13,234 bases of DNA from JASHVB01 sp049522565 (GTDB lineage: Bacteria > Pseudomonadota > Alphaproteobacteria > Acetobacterales > Acetobacteraceae). Location: positions 1 through 13,234 of the forward strand of contig JBEKNT010000332.1 of the NCBI GenBank assembly GCA_049522565.1. The letters run 5' to 3'. The translations under genes and the position numbers were made by a program. The notes below the pieces were generated by a model. It saw only the letters and a program-made list of their open reading frames with translations, searched no databases and was not told the DNA's origin. Shown here one piece after another: positions 7,048-13,232 of this stretch (position 1 is its first letter; the number at the start of each line of letters is the position of its first letter).

Positions 7048-7725
7048 ATGGGTCACAAGGTCAATCCGATCGGGCTCCGGCTCGGCATCAACCGCACCTG
7101 GGACAGCCGCTGGTACGCCGGCGCGGATTATTCCAAGCTGCTGCATGAAGACCTGAAGCTGCGCAAGCACCTGCACACCAAGCTGCGCGGCGCCGGGGTG
7201 TCGCGCGTGGTGATCGAGCGGCCGGCGAAGAAGCCGCGGGTCACGATCTATGCGGCGCGGCCGGGCGTGGTGATCGGCAAGAAGGGCCAGGACATCGAGG
7301 TGCTGAAGCGCGACCTCGGCAAGATGGCGAATGCCGAAGTCGCGCTGAACATCGTGGAAATCCGCAAGCCGGAGATCGACGCGCAACTGGTGGCGGAGAA
7401 CATCGCCCAGCAGCTCGAGCGCCGCGTGGCGTTCCGCCGGGCGATGAAGCGCGCGGTGCAGTCGGCGATGCGGCTGGGCGCGCAGGGTATTCGGATCAAC
7501 TGCGGCGGCCGGCTGGGCGGCGCGGAAATCGCCCGCGTCGAGTGGTATCGCGAGGGTCGGGTGCCGCTGCACACGCTGCGGGCCGACATCGACTATGGCC
7601 AGGCGACGGCGAAGACCACCTATGGCACCTGCGGCGTCAAAGTCTGGGTGTTCAAGGGCGAGATCCTGACGCACGACCCGCTGGCGCAGGACCGGCGGGC
7701 CGCCGAACAGGCGCCGCAGCGCTGA
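7048..7725 (+). CDS. rpsC: 30S ribosomal protein S3
   Basis: 225 residues, normal. S3 forms the mRNA entry channel with S4 and S5 and takes part in unwinding mRNA. N-terminal GHKVNPIGLRLGINRTWDSR, the KH domain with GKKG at 77-80 in the segment RPGVVIGKKGQDIE, and the C-terminal domain with GAQGIRINCGGRLGGAEIAR and the end YGTCGVKVWVFKGEI are all intact. A ribosome site GAGGAGG (7032-7038) lies before the ATG, one base after rplV. The short tail RRAAEQAPQR is unremarkable. Downstream, rplP begins 12 bases later and is broken. Confidence 0.98.
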   Translation: MGHKVNPIGLRLGINRTWDSRWYAGADYSKLLHEDLKLRKHLHTKLRGAGVSRVVIERPAKKPRVTIYAARPGVVIGKKGQDIEVLKRDLGKMANAEVALNIVEIRKPEIDAQLVAENIAQQLERRVAFRRAMKRAVQSAMRLGAQGIRINCGGRLGGAEIARVEWYREGRVPLHTLRADIDYGQATAKTTYGTCGVKVWVFKGEILTHDPLAQDRRAAEQAPQR

Positions 7726-7737
7726 GGATATAAGATC

Positions 7738-8095
7738 ATGCTGCAACCGAAGCGTACCCAATACCGCAAGGCGCACAAGGGCCGGATCAAGGGTCTGTCG
7801 AAGGCCGGCTATACGCTCAATTTCGGCGCCTATGGATTGAAGGCGCTGGAGCCGGAGCGCATCACCCGTGTGGATCCGCATCTTCCCGGACGTGCCGGTG
7901 TCGGCCAAGCCGGCCGAGGTGCGCATGGGCTCCGGCAAGGGTTCGCCGGAGTTCTGGGTGGTGCGCGTGGCGCCCGGCCGCATCATGTTCGAGGTGGACG
8001 GGGTGCCGTCGGTGCTGGCGCGCGAGGCGCTGACGCTGGGTGCCGCGAAGCTGCCCATCAGGACCAAGTTCGTCGCCCGGATGGGGGATTCGTGA
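7738..8095 (+). pseudogene. rplP: 50S ribosomal protein L16, frame broken by internal deletion
   Basis: Two pieces of L16 lie in different frames. From ATG 7738, residues 1-44 match L16 (MLQPKRTQYRKAHKGRIKGL, LNFGAYGLKALEPERIT). From 7868, in the +1 frame, comes the rest: VWIRIFPDVPVSAKPAEVRM, GKGSPEFWVVRVAPGRIMFE, AREALTLGAAKLPIRTKFV, ending at the stop 8093-8095. The family normally has about 20 residues (ARQIEAARRAxTRxxKRxGR) between T43 and VW; here one base remains, so 59 bases are missing. Everything else is well conserved. L16 organises the A-site and is essential in E. coli, so this is either an assembly or sequencing error, a recent mutation covered by another copy, or, least likely, a tolerated form. 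Read from 7738 the frame runs on into rpmC, giving a 189-residue mixed ORF. Confidence 0.93.
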
Positions 8096-8307
8096 TGGCC
8101 CAGCTCAAGTCCACCGACGTTCGCGCCAAGACCCCGGACGAGCTTGCCGCCTTGGTGCTCGATCTGCGCAAGGAGCAATTCAACCTGCGCTTCCAGCGGG
8201 CGACCGGCCAGCAGGAGGGCGTGGCGCGGGTCAAGGAAGTGCGGCGCACGATTGCGCGGGTGAAGACCATTCAGACAGAGCAATCGCGCTCTGCCGCCAA
8301 GAAGTAG
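8095..8307 (+). CDS. rpmC: 50S ribosomal protein L29
   Basis: 70 residues, normal. L29 is a two-helix protein at the tunnel exit near L23. Seen: DVRAKTPDELAALVLDLRKE, QFNLRFQRATGQQ, VRRTIARVKTIQTE. Its ATG overlaps the intact-frame rplP stop by one base (TGATG), the normal coupled arrangement. Because of the rplP frame break, the open frame from the rplP start runs straight into rpmC without a stop, so a fused product is possible in principle. GGGGGA upstream offers an independent ribosome site. Confidence 0.97.
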   Translation: MAQLKSTDVRAKTPDELAALVLDLRKEQFNLRFQRATGQQEGVARVKEVRRTIARVKTIQTEQSRSAAKK

Positions 8308-8321
8308 GAGCCAGGCACGAC

Positions 8322-8627
8322 ATGCCGAAGCGCGTCCTGACCGGGCGGGTGACCAGCGACAAGATGGACAAGACCGTCACGGTCCTGGTCGATCGTCGCG
8401 TCATGCACCCGATCTACAAGAAGTTCATCCGCCGTTCGAAGAAATACGCGGCGCATGACGAGGCGAACACGTGCAAGGTCGGCGACCTGGTGCGCATCGA
8501 GGAGTGTCCCCCGATCAGCAAGCGGAAGACCTGGCTGGTGGTCGAGCGGAACGGCCAGGCGCTCGCCGCCCGGGCCGGCGCCGGTGCGCAGGCTGCCGGT
8601 GCGCCGGCTGAAGGAGTCGCGGCATGA
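8322..8627 (+). CDS. rpsQ: 30S ribosomal protein S17
   Basis: 101 residues; E. coli S17 has 84. S17 is an OB-fold early-assembly protein binding the 5' domain of 16S rRNA. The core is typical: MPKRVLTGRVTSDKMDKTVT, VMHPIYKKFIRRSKKYAAHD, CKVGDLVRIEECPPISKRKT, WLVVE. After about residue 80 an Ala/Gly-rich tail (LAARAGAGAQAAGAPAEG) is added, low in complexity. The start has AGGAG (8306-8310) 11 bases before it. The stop overlaps the rplN ATG by four bases (ATGA), so the tail is part of the real frame. Confidence 0.97.
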   Translation: MPKRVLTGRVTSDKMDKTVTVLVDRRVMHPIYKKFIRRSKKYAAHDEANTCKVGDLVRIEECPPISKRKTWLVVERNGQALAARAGAGAQAAGAPAEGVAA

Positions 8628-8992
8628 TCAGCGTCGAGAGCAATCTGGAAGTCGCCGACAATTCCGGTGCGCGCCGGGTGCAGTGCATCAAGGTGCTGGG
8701 CGGCTCGAAGCGGAAGACCGCCTCGGTCGGCGATGTCATCGTGGTGTCGGTGAAGGAAGCGATTCCGCGCGGCAAGGTGAAGAAGGGCGACGTGCACCAG
8801 GCGGTGATCGTGCGCACCTCGTTCCCGGTGCGTCGTCCGGACGGCAGCGCGATCCGCTTCGACCGCAACGCGGCGGTGCTGATCAACAAGCAGCAGGAGC
8901 CGATCGGCACCCGCATCTTCGGACCGGTGGTGCGCGAGCTGCGCGGCCGCAAGTTCATGAAGATCATCAGCCTGGCGCCGGAGGTGCTGTGA
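8624..8992 (+). CDS. rplN: 50S ribosomal protein L14
   Basis: 122 residues, the standard length. L14 forms intersubunit bridges with 16S rRNA helix 14 and binds the silencing factor RsfS. Typical sequence: ESNLEVADNSGARRVQCIKV, GDVIVVSVKEAIPRGKVKKG, AVIVRTSFPVRRPDGSAIRF, NAAVLINKQQEPIGTRIFGP, and the end ELRGRKFMKIISLAPEVL. Start set by ATGA overlap with rpsQ. It heads the spc gene group, but no promoter space exists here, so S10 and spc genes are probably one transcript. Confidence 0.98.
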   Translation: MISVESNLEVADNSGARRVQCIKVLGGSKRKTASVGDVIVVSVKEAIPRGKVKKGDVHQAVIVRTSFPVRRPDGSAIRFDRNAAVLINKQQEPIGTRIFGPVVRELRGRKFMKIISLAPEVL

Positions 8993-8993
8993 G

Positions 8994-9314
8994 ATGGCGG
9001 CGCGTATCCGCAAGGGCGACACGGTGGTGGTGATCACCGGGACGAACAAGGGCAATCGCGGCGAGGTGCTGCGGGTGTTTCCCGGCGCCGATCGCGCTTT
9101 GGTGCAAGGCGTGAACATGGTCACGCGGCACAAGAAGGCGGCGAAGATGGGTGACACCTCCGGGCGGATCGAGCAGGAGGCGTCGATTCACTTGTCGAAT
9201 TTGATGCTGGTGGATCCGAAGAGCGAGAAGCCGACCAAGGTCGGGTTCCGCATCCTTGATGACAAACGCAAGGTGCGCGTTGCCAAGGCGACGGGCGCGG
9301 TGATCGAGGCATGA
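8994..9314 (+). CDS. rplX: 50S ribosomal protein L24
   Basis: 106 residues, normal. L24 is an assembly initiator of the 50S subunit with a KOW fold near the tunnel exit. Seen: RIRKGDTVVVITGTNKGNRG (KOW motif), GVNMVTRHKKA, IHLSNLMLVDPKSEKPTKVG and the end RKVRVAKATGAVIEA. One base separates it from rplN; GGAGG at 8980-8984 is the likely ribosome site. Zinc-binding cysteines seen in some archaeal/eukaryotic relatives are absent, as expected for bacteria. Confidence 0.97.
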   Translation: MAARIRKGDTVVVITGTNKGNRGEVLRVFPGADRALVQGVNMVTRHKKAAKMGDTSGRIEQEASIHLSNLMLVDPKSEKPTKVGFRILDDKRKVRVAKATGAVIEA

Positions 9315-9318
9315 GGAG
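9313..9318 (+). promoter_or_regulatory. Ribosome binding site fixing the rplE start
   Basis: GAGGAG overlaps the rplX stop and lies six bases before ATG 9325. The later in-frame ATG at 9520, which would give a normal-length L5, has no purine-rich site before it. This favours translation of the N-terminal extension. Confidence 0.7.
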
Positions 9319-9324
9319 CGAGCG

Positions 9325-10050
9325 ATGAGCGGAACCAAGAAGTCGCCGCCGAAGGGCGCGCCGAAGGGCGGTGCGCCGAAGGGCGGCGCGCCGAAGGGCA
9401 AGGCGCCGGCCGGTCCGCAGCAACAGCAGCGGGCGGCCAAGGGCGACGCGGCCGGCAAGGCTCCGGATGCGCCGGCGGGTGTGGCCGAGGTCGCGGCCTC
9501 GCCGGCCGAGACGCCGCGCATGCTGCAACGCTATCGTGACGAGATCCGTGCCAAGCTGCAGCAGGAGTTCGGCTACACGAACCCGATGCAGGTGCCGAAG
9601 CTGGACAAGATCGTCATCAATATGGGCGTCGGCGAGGCCACGGCCGACAGCAAGAAGCTGGACAACGCGGTGGTGGAGCTGACGCTGATCAGCGGCCAGA
9701 AGCCGGTGAAGACGCTGGCGAAGAAGGCGATTGCCGGGTTCAAGATCCGCAAGGGCCTGCCGATCGGCTGCAAGGTGACGCTGCGCAAGGCCCGGATGTA
9801 CGAATTCCTGGAGCGGCTGGTGACCATCGCCATGCCTCGGGTGCGCGACTTCCGCGGCATCCAGGGCAAGGGCTTCGACGGCCGCGGCAACTTCGCCATG
9901 GGCCTGAAAGAGCAGATCGTGTTCCCGGAGATAAACTACGACCGGGTGGACCAGGTGCGTGGCATGGACATCCAGTTCGTCACCACCGCGAAGACCGATG
10001 CCGAGGCGAAGGCGCTGCTGAAGGCCTTCGACCTGCCGTTCGCGAATTAG
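9325..10050 (+). CDS. rplE: 50S ribosomal protein L5 with basic repetitive N-terminal extension
   Basis: 241 residues; usual L5 is about 180. Residues 66-241 (from MLQRYRDEIRAKLQQEFGY) are a full L5: MQVPKLDKIVINMGVGEA, LISGQKPVKTLAKKAIAGFK, PIGCKVTLRKARMYEFLERL, RDFRGIQGKGFDGRGNFAMG, EINYDRVDQVRGMDIQFVTT. L5 binds 5S rRNA in the central protuberance and forms bridge B1b with S13. Residues 1-65 are extra: SGTKKSPP, then repeats of PKGGA coded by about four 12-15-base tandem units (9349-9405), then a QQQQ and Ala/Pro-rich linker. The extension is strongly basic at first and probably disordered. Start 9325 is supported by GAGGAG at 9313-9318. Confidence 0.96.
   Translation: MSGTKKSPPKGAPKGGAPKGGAPKGKAPAGPQQQQRAAKGDAAGKAPDAPAGVAEVAASPAETPRMLQRYRDEIRAKLQQEFGYTNPMQVPKLDKIVINMGVGEATADSKKLDNAVVELTLISGQKPVKTLAKKAIAGFKIRKGLPIGCKVTLRKARMYEFLERLVTIAMPRVRDFRGIQGKGFDGRGNFAMGLKEQIVFPEINYDRVDQVRGMDIQFVTTAKTDAEAKALLKAFDLPFAN
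9349..9405 (+). repeat. 15-bp tandem repeat coding PKGGA units in rplE
   Basis: Four adjacent units, CCGAAGGGCGCG, CCGAAGGGCGGTGCG, CCGAAGGGCGGCGCG and CCGAAGGGCAAGGCG, the first three bases short. Near identity at the DNA level, including third positions, suggests recent slippage expansion rather than old protein constraint. Confidence 0.85.
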
Positions 10051-10168
10051 GCGTGATGTGGCTTGAGGTCCCGCTTGGGCGGGAATGACGCCACGCAAAG
10101 TTTTGGAAAACTACAGATCCCCGGATCAATCCCGGGGACTGCGGGTTCCGGAGGGTAGAGAAAAAAGT
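10051..10168. repeat. Hairpin-rich extragenic repeat between rplE and rpsN
   Basis: A 118-base gap in an otherwise tightly packed operon. It holds three perfect hairpins: TCCCGC-TTGG-GCGGGA (10069-10084), AGTTTT-GG-AAAACT (10099-10112) and TCCCCGG-ATCAATC-CCGGGGA (10118-10138). Sequence such as GGTCCCGC...GCGGGAATGACG and CCCCGGATCAA...CCGGGGA resembles dispersed palindromic repeats common between genes in alphaproteobacteria; that likeness is from memory, not a search. No T-run follows any stem. Confidence 0.65.
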
Positions 10169-10474
10169 ATGGCCAAGACGTCTCAGGTCAACCGGAATGC
10201 GATGCGGGAACGCATGGCAAAGCGTGACAAGTCCAAGCGCGCCTCGCTGAAGTCGGTGGTGATGGACCGCACGCTGCCGGTGGAAGAACGCTTCAACGCG
10301 ACGCTGAAGCTGGCGCAGTTGCCGCGCAACGGCGCGGCGGTGCGGGTGCGGCTGCGCTGCGCGCTGACCGGGCGTTCGCGCGGCAACTACCGCAAGTTCA
10401 AGCTGTGCCGCATCGCGCTGCGCGATCTGGCGAGTTCCGGGCAGATCCCCGGGATGGTCAAGGCGAGCTGGTAA
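10169..10474 (+). CDS. rpsN: 30S ribosomal protein S14 (zinc-less type)
   Basis: 101 residues, the long cysteine-poor form found in most proteobacteria. S14 is a late-binding protein of the 30S head. Seen: MAKTSQVNRNAMRERMAKRD, SLKSVVMDRTLPVEERFNAT, LAQLPRNGAAVRVRLRCALT, GRSRGNYRKFKLCRIALRDL, IPGMVKASW. Two cysteines are present but not as paired CxxC zinc motifs. The frame is open upstream to 10085, but ATG 10169 gives the family start; GGAGG at 10150-10154 is 14 bases away, rather far, and an AAAAAA run lies between. The unusual 118-base gap to rplE removes the tight spacing seen elsewhere. Confidence 0.97.
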   Translation: MAKTSQVNRNAMRERMAKRDKSKRASLKSVVMDRTLPVEERFNATLKLAQLPRNGAAVRVRLRCALTGRSRGNYRKFKLCRIALRDLASSGQIPGMVKASW

Positions 10475-10489
10475 GGGGGAGCGCAGTAT

Positions 10490-10888
10490 ATGTCACTATC
10501 CGATCCCCTGGGCGACATGCTCACCCGCATCCGCAACGCGCAGCGCGCGCGGCACTCGATGTGTCTGGCGCCGGCGTCGAAGCTGCGTGCCAACGTGCTG
10601 GATGTGCTGCGGCGCGAGGGCTACATCCGCGGCTTCGCGGCCGAGGAATTGCGGCCCGGCGTGGCGCAGTTGCGCATCGAGCTGAAGTACAATGAAGGCG
10701 AGCCGGTCATCAAGGAGATCCACCGGGTCTCCAAGCCGGGCCGGCGCGTCTATTCGAAGATCAAGGAGCTGCCGCGGGTCTATGCCGGCCTCGGCGTCTC
10801 CATCCTGTCCACGCCGCGTGGCGTGATGAGCGATGCCGAGGCCCGCGCCGCCAATGTCGGTGGCGAAGTCCTCTGCCGCGTGTTCTGA
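10490..10888 (+). CDS. rpsH: 30S ribosomal protein S8
   Basis: 132 residues, normal. S8 binds 16S rRNA helix 21 and in E. coli represses the spc operon by binding its mRNA near rplE. Typical sequence: LSDPLGDMLTRIRNAQRARH, ASKLRANVLDVLRREGYIRG, PVIKEIHRVSKPGRRVYSKI, PRVYAGLGVSILSTPRGVMS and end VGGEVLCRVF. GGGGGAG before the ATG is a good ribosome site. The spacer between rplE and rpsN could be tested as an S8 target, but no clear S8-site match was recognised there. Confidence 0.98.
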   Translation: MSLSDPLGDMLTRIRNAQRARHSMCLAPASKLRANVLDVLRREGYIRGFAAEELRPGVAQLRIELKYNEGEPVIKEIHRVSKPGRRVYSKIKELPRVYAGLGVSILSTPRGVMSDAEARAANVGGEVLCRVF

Positions 10889-10898
10889 CGGAGGCGGC

Positions 10899-11432
10899 AT
10901 GTCACGCGTCGGCAAATATCCGGTCGAAATCCCGCAGGGCGTGCAGGTGGCGATCGCCGGTGGGATGTTCACCGCCAAGGGGCGGCTCGGGGAGCTGCAA
11001 TTGAAGCTGTCCGAGCTGGTGGAAACCAAGGTGGACGGCAATCACGTCGTGGTCGCGCCGCACAGCCAGGAGACCCAGGCGCGCATGATGTGGGGCACCA
11101 CGCGCGCGCTGATCGCCAACATGGTGAAGGGCGTCTCCGCCGGCTACGTGAAGTCGATGGAGATCACCGGCACCGGCTATCGCGCGGCGGTGGCGGGCAA
11201 GAACCTCGAGATCAACCTCGGCTTTTCGCATCCGGTGGTCTATCCGATTCCGGACGGCATCAAGATCACCTGCGAGCGGCCGACGGCGATCAAGGTTGAA
11301 GGTGTGGACCGGCGCCTGGTCGGTCAGGTGGCGGCGGAGATTCGCGGATTTCGTCCGCCCGAGCCCTATAAGGGCAAGGGCGTGCGCTATACCGACGAGA
11401 CCATCCGTCGCAAGGAAGGCAAGAAGAAATGA
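10899..11432 (+). CDS. rplF: 50S ribosomal protein L6
   Basis: 177 residues, standard. L6 lies near the GTPase centre and sarcin-ricin loop. Seen: MSRVGKYPVEIPQGVQVAIA, GMFTAKGRLGELQLKLSELV, MWGTTRALIANMVKGVSAGY, ITGTGYRAAV, LGFSHPVVYPIPDGIKI and the end GKGVRYTDETIRRKEGKKK. The frame is open further upstream, but GGAGG at 10890-10894, four bases before ATG 10899, and family alignment fix the start. The stop overlaps rplR by four bases. Confidence 0.98.
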   Translation: MSRVGKYPVEIPQGVQVAIAGGMFTAKGRLGELQLKLSELVETKVDGNHVVVAPHSQETQARMMWGTTRALIANMVKGVSAGYVKSMEITGTGYRAAVAGKNLEINLGFSHPVVYPIPDGIKITCERPTAIKVEGVDRRLVGQVAAEIRGFRPPEPYKGKGVRYTDETIRRKEGKKK

Positions 11433-11791
11433 GCGCGCCTCAGGAACTTCGCGATCGGCGGCGCCAGCGGCTGCGTTTCCAGTTGCGTCGCAAGTCGAAC
11501 GGGCGGCCGCGGCTGTCGGTCTTCCGCTCGGGCAAGAACATCTACGCGCAGGTGATCGACGACGGCGCGGGCCGCACGGTTGCCGCCGCCTCGACGCTGG
11601 ACAAGTCGCTGCGCGAGTCGCTGAAGACCGGTGCCGACAAGTCTGCCGCCGCGGCGGTGGGCAAGCTGGTGGCGGAACGGGCGATCGCGGCGGGCATCAA
11701 GCAAGTGGTGTTCGATCGCGGCGCGTATCTTTATCACGGCCGCGTCAAGGCGCTGGCCGAGGCCGCCCGCGAAGGCGGCCTGGACTTCTAA
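11429..11791 (+). CDS. rplR: 50S ribosomal protein L18
   Basis: 120 residues, normal. L18 carries 5S rRNA into the 50S subunit together with L5. Seen: basic N-terminal RDRRRQRLRFQLRRKSNGRP, LSVFRSGKNIYAQVIDD, TVAAASTLDKSLRES, AVGKLVAERAIAAGIKQVVF and the end YHGRVKALAEAAREGGLDF. The ATG overlaps the L6 stop (ATGA). It is interesting beside the extended L5 because both contact 5S rRNA, but L18 itself has no extension. Confidence 0.98.
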   Translation: MSAPQELRDRRRQRLRFQLRRKSNGRPRLSVFRSGKNIYAQVIDDGAGRTVAAASTLDKSLRESLKTGADKSAAAAVGKLVAERAIAAGIKQVVFDRGAYLYHGRVKALAEAAREGGLDF

Positions 11792-11803
11792 GGAAACACA
11801 AGC

Positions 11804-12403
11804 ATGGCACGTGAACCCAGGGAAGGCGGCCGCGGCCGGGAGCGCGAGCGCGATCGCGACGCCGATGACGGGCTGATCGACAAGCTGGTCACCATCAACC
11901 GCGTGGCGAAGGTGGTGAAGGGCGGCCGGCGGTTTGCGTTCGCTGCCCTGGTGGTCGCCGGCGACCAGAAGGGCCGCGTCGGCTGGGGCCACGGCAAGGC
12001 GCGCGAGGTGCCGGAGGCGATCCGCAAGGCGACGGAGCGTGCCAAGCGCGGCATGATCCGCGTGCCGATGAAGGAAGGCCGCACGCTGCACCACGACGTG
12101 GAAGGCCGTTTCGGCGCCGGCAAGGTGATCCTGCGCACCGCGGTGGCCGGCACCGGCATCATCGCCGGCGGTCCGCTGCGCGCGCTGTTCGAGACGCTGG
12201 GCATCGGCGACGTGGTGGCCAAGTCGCTCGGCAGCCGCAACCCGCACAACATGGTCAAGGCCGCGTTCGATGCGCTGAACCACTGCGCGTCGCCGCGCTC
12301 GGTGGCGACGCGGCGCGGCAAGAAGGTGGCCGAACTGTTCGCCCGCCGCGAGGTGGCGCACGCGCCAGCGCCGGCGCAGCCGGAGGAGGGCGCCAGTGCC
12401 TAA
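11804..12403 (+). CDS. rpsE: 30S ribosomal protein S5
   Basis: 199 residues; alphaproteobacterial S5 is often near 190-200, against 167 in E. coli. S5 shapes the mRNA entry channel and affects fidelity. N-terminal REPREGGRGRERERDRDADD is an Arg/Asp/Glu-rich segment common in this class. The dsRNA-binding-like domain follows: LVTINRVAKVVKGGRRFAFA, GRVGWGHGKAREVPEAIRKA, then AGTGIIAGGPLRALFETLGI, SLGSRNPHNMVKAAFDALNH and SPRSVATRRGKKVAELF. The Pro/Ala/Glu tail HAPAPAQPEEGASA overlaps the rpmD start by eight bases. AAGGA lies before the ATG. Confidence 0.98.
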   Translation: MAREPREGGRGRERERDRDADDGLIDKLVTINRVAKVVKGGRRFAFAALVVAGDQKGRVGWGHGKAREVPEAIRKATERAKRGMIRVPMKEGRTLHHDVEGRFGAGKVILRTAVAGTGIIAGGPLRALFETLGIGDVVAKSLGSRNPHNMVKAAFDALNHCASPRSVATRRGKKVAELFARREVAHAPAPAQPEEGASA

Positions 12404-12581
12404 GGTACGCGTGACGCAGACCGGCTCGTCGTTCGGCCAGAAGCCGGGCCAGAAAGCGACGCTGATCGGTCTCGGGCTGAACAAGCAGCGCCGCACGCGC
12501 GAGCTGGAAGACACCCCCGCCGTGCGCGGCATGATCCGCAAGGTCGCTCACCTGATCAAGGTGGAAGAGGAGCGAGCCTGA
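12396..12581 (+). CDS. rpmD: 50S ribosomal protein L30
   Basis: 61 residues, normal for bacterial L30, a small 50S protein absent from some lineages. Seen: VRVTQTGSSFGQKPGQKATL, IGLGLNKQRRTRELEDTPAV, RGMIRKVAHLIKVEEE. The start codon is GTG (12396), inside the rpsE tail and overlapping its stop by eight bases; GGAGGAG (12382-12388) lies seven bases upstream and supports it. No ATG gives the conserved PKVRVTQ start. Confidence 0.96.
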   Translation: MPKVRVTQTGSSFGQKPGQKATLIGLGLNKQRRTRELEDTPAVRGMIRKVAHLIKVEEERA

Positions 12582-12582
12582 G

Positions 12583-13062
12583 ATGAATCTGAACCAGTTG
12601 CGCGACAATCCGGGGTCGCGGCTGAAGTCGAAGCGGCTGGGCCGCGGCATCGGCTCCGGCAAGGGCAAGACGTCGGGCAAGGGCGTCAAGGGCCAGAAGG
12701 CGCGCGAGGGCGTGGCGATCAACGGCTTCGAGGGCGGGCAGATGCCGATCTACCGCCGGTTGCCGAAGCGCGGCTTCACCAACATCTTCCGCAAGGAATA
12801 TGCGCCGGTGAACCTCGGCACGCTGGAGACGGCGATCGCCGAGGGCAAGCTGGATGCCGGTCAGCCGATCACCGAGGCCACGCTGGCGGCGGCCGGGCTG
12901 GTGCGCGGCCGGCTGGACGGCGTGCGGCTGCTGGGCAACGGCGCGCTGACCCGGGCGATCAGCATCACCGTGTCCGGCGCCTCGGCGTCGGCGCGCGCGG
13001 CGGTGGAGAAGGCGGGCGGCACGATCACCACGACGGTGGTGCGGGAAGCGGCGGCGGCGTGA
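12583..13062 (+). CDS. rplO: 50S ribosomal protein L15
   Basis: 159 residues, slightly over the usual 144-156. L15 is a late-assembly 50S protein. Typical sequence: MNLNQLRDNPGSRLKSKRLG, RGIGSGKGKTSGKGVKGQKA, GFEGGQMPIYRRLPKRGFTN, EYAPVNLGTLE, LVRGRLDGVRLLGNGALTRA, ending in an Ala-rich VREAAAA. One base separates it from rpmD. It is the last gene in the window; secY usually follows, but here a palindromic element begins directly after the stop. Confidence 0.98.
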   Translation: MNLNQLRDNPGSRLKSKRLGRGIGSGKGKTSGKGVKGQKAREGVAINGFEGGQMPIYRRLPKRGFTNIFRKEYAPVNLGTLETAIAEGKLDAGQPITEATLAAAGLVRGRLDGVRLLGNGALTRAISITVSGASASARAAVEKAGGTITTTVVREAAAA

Positions 13063-13063
13063 T

Positions 13064-13232
13064 ACACAGTGAACCTCTCCCGCCTGCGGCGGGAGAGGTC
13101 GAGGTGCGTCAGCACCGAGGGTGAGGGTGATCGGGTCGGCACGCCACACAAGCGTGCCGACCCGATCACCCGCACCCACGGGGCTGTCGCACCACGACCT
13201 CTCCCGCCCCCGGCGGGAGTGGGTCACGGGGT
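13064..13232. repeat. Near-perfect palindromic element (MITE- or REP-like) after rplO
   Basis: Two arms, 13064-13144 and 13152-13232, are inverted copies of each other around a 7-base centre (CACACAA): by hand count 70 of 81 positions match. The inner 20 bp are perfect (GGTGATCGGGTCGGCACGC with its complement plus one more pair). Each arm also holds its own hairpin: ACCTCTCCCGCC-TGC-GGCGGGAGAGGT (13073-13099) on the left, CTCCCGCC-CCC-GGCGGGAG (13201-13219) on the right. No transposase is coded. It could also slow or end transcription after rplO. Its right edge may run past the window end, and no target-site duplication could be judged. Confidence 0.85.

Noticed and set aside
7867..7870. Programmed +1 frameshift in rplP
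   Set aside because: About 20 conserved residues are absent as well, so a frameshift during translation could not restore normal L16; there is also no slippery sequence.
6988..8283. Minus-strand ORF of 431 codons opposite rpsC and rplP
   Set aside because: Composition is that of an antisense shadow, no domain is recognisable, and it runs through conserved genes on the other strand.
10085..10168. N-terminal extension of rpsN
   Set aside because: The added residues cover the hairpin repeats and do not resemble S14; MAKTSQ at 10169 fits the family.
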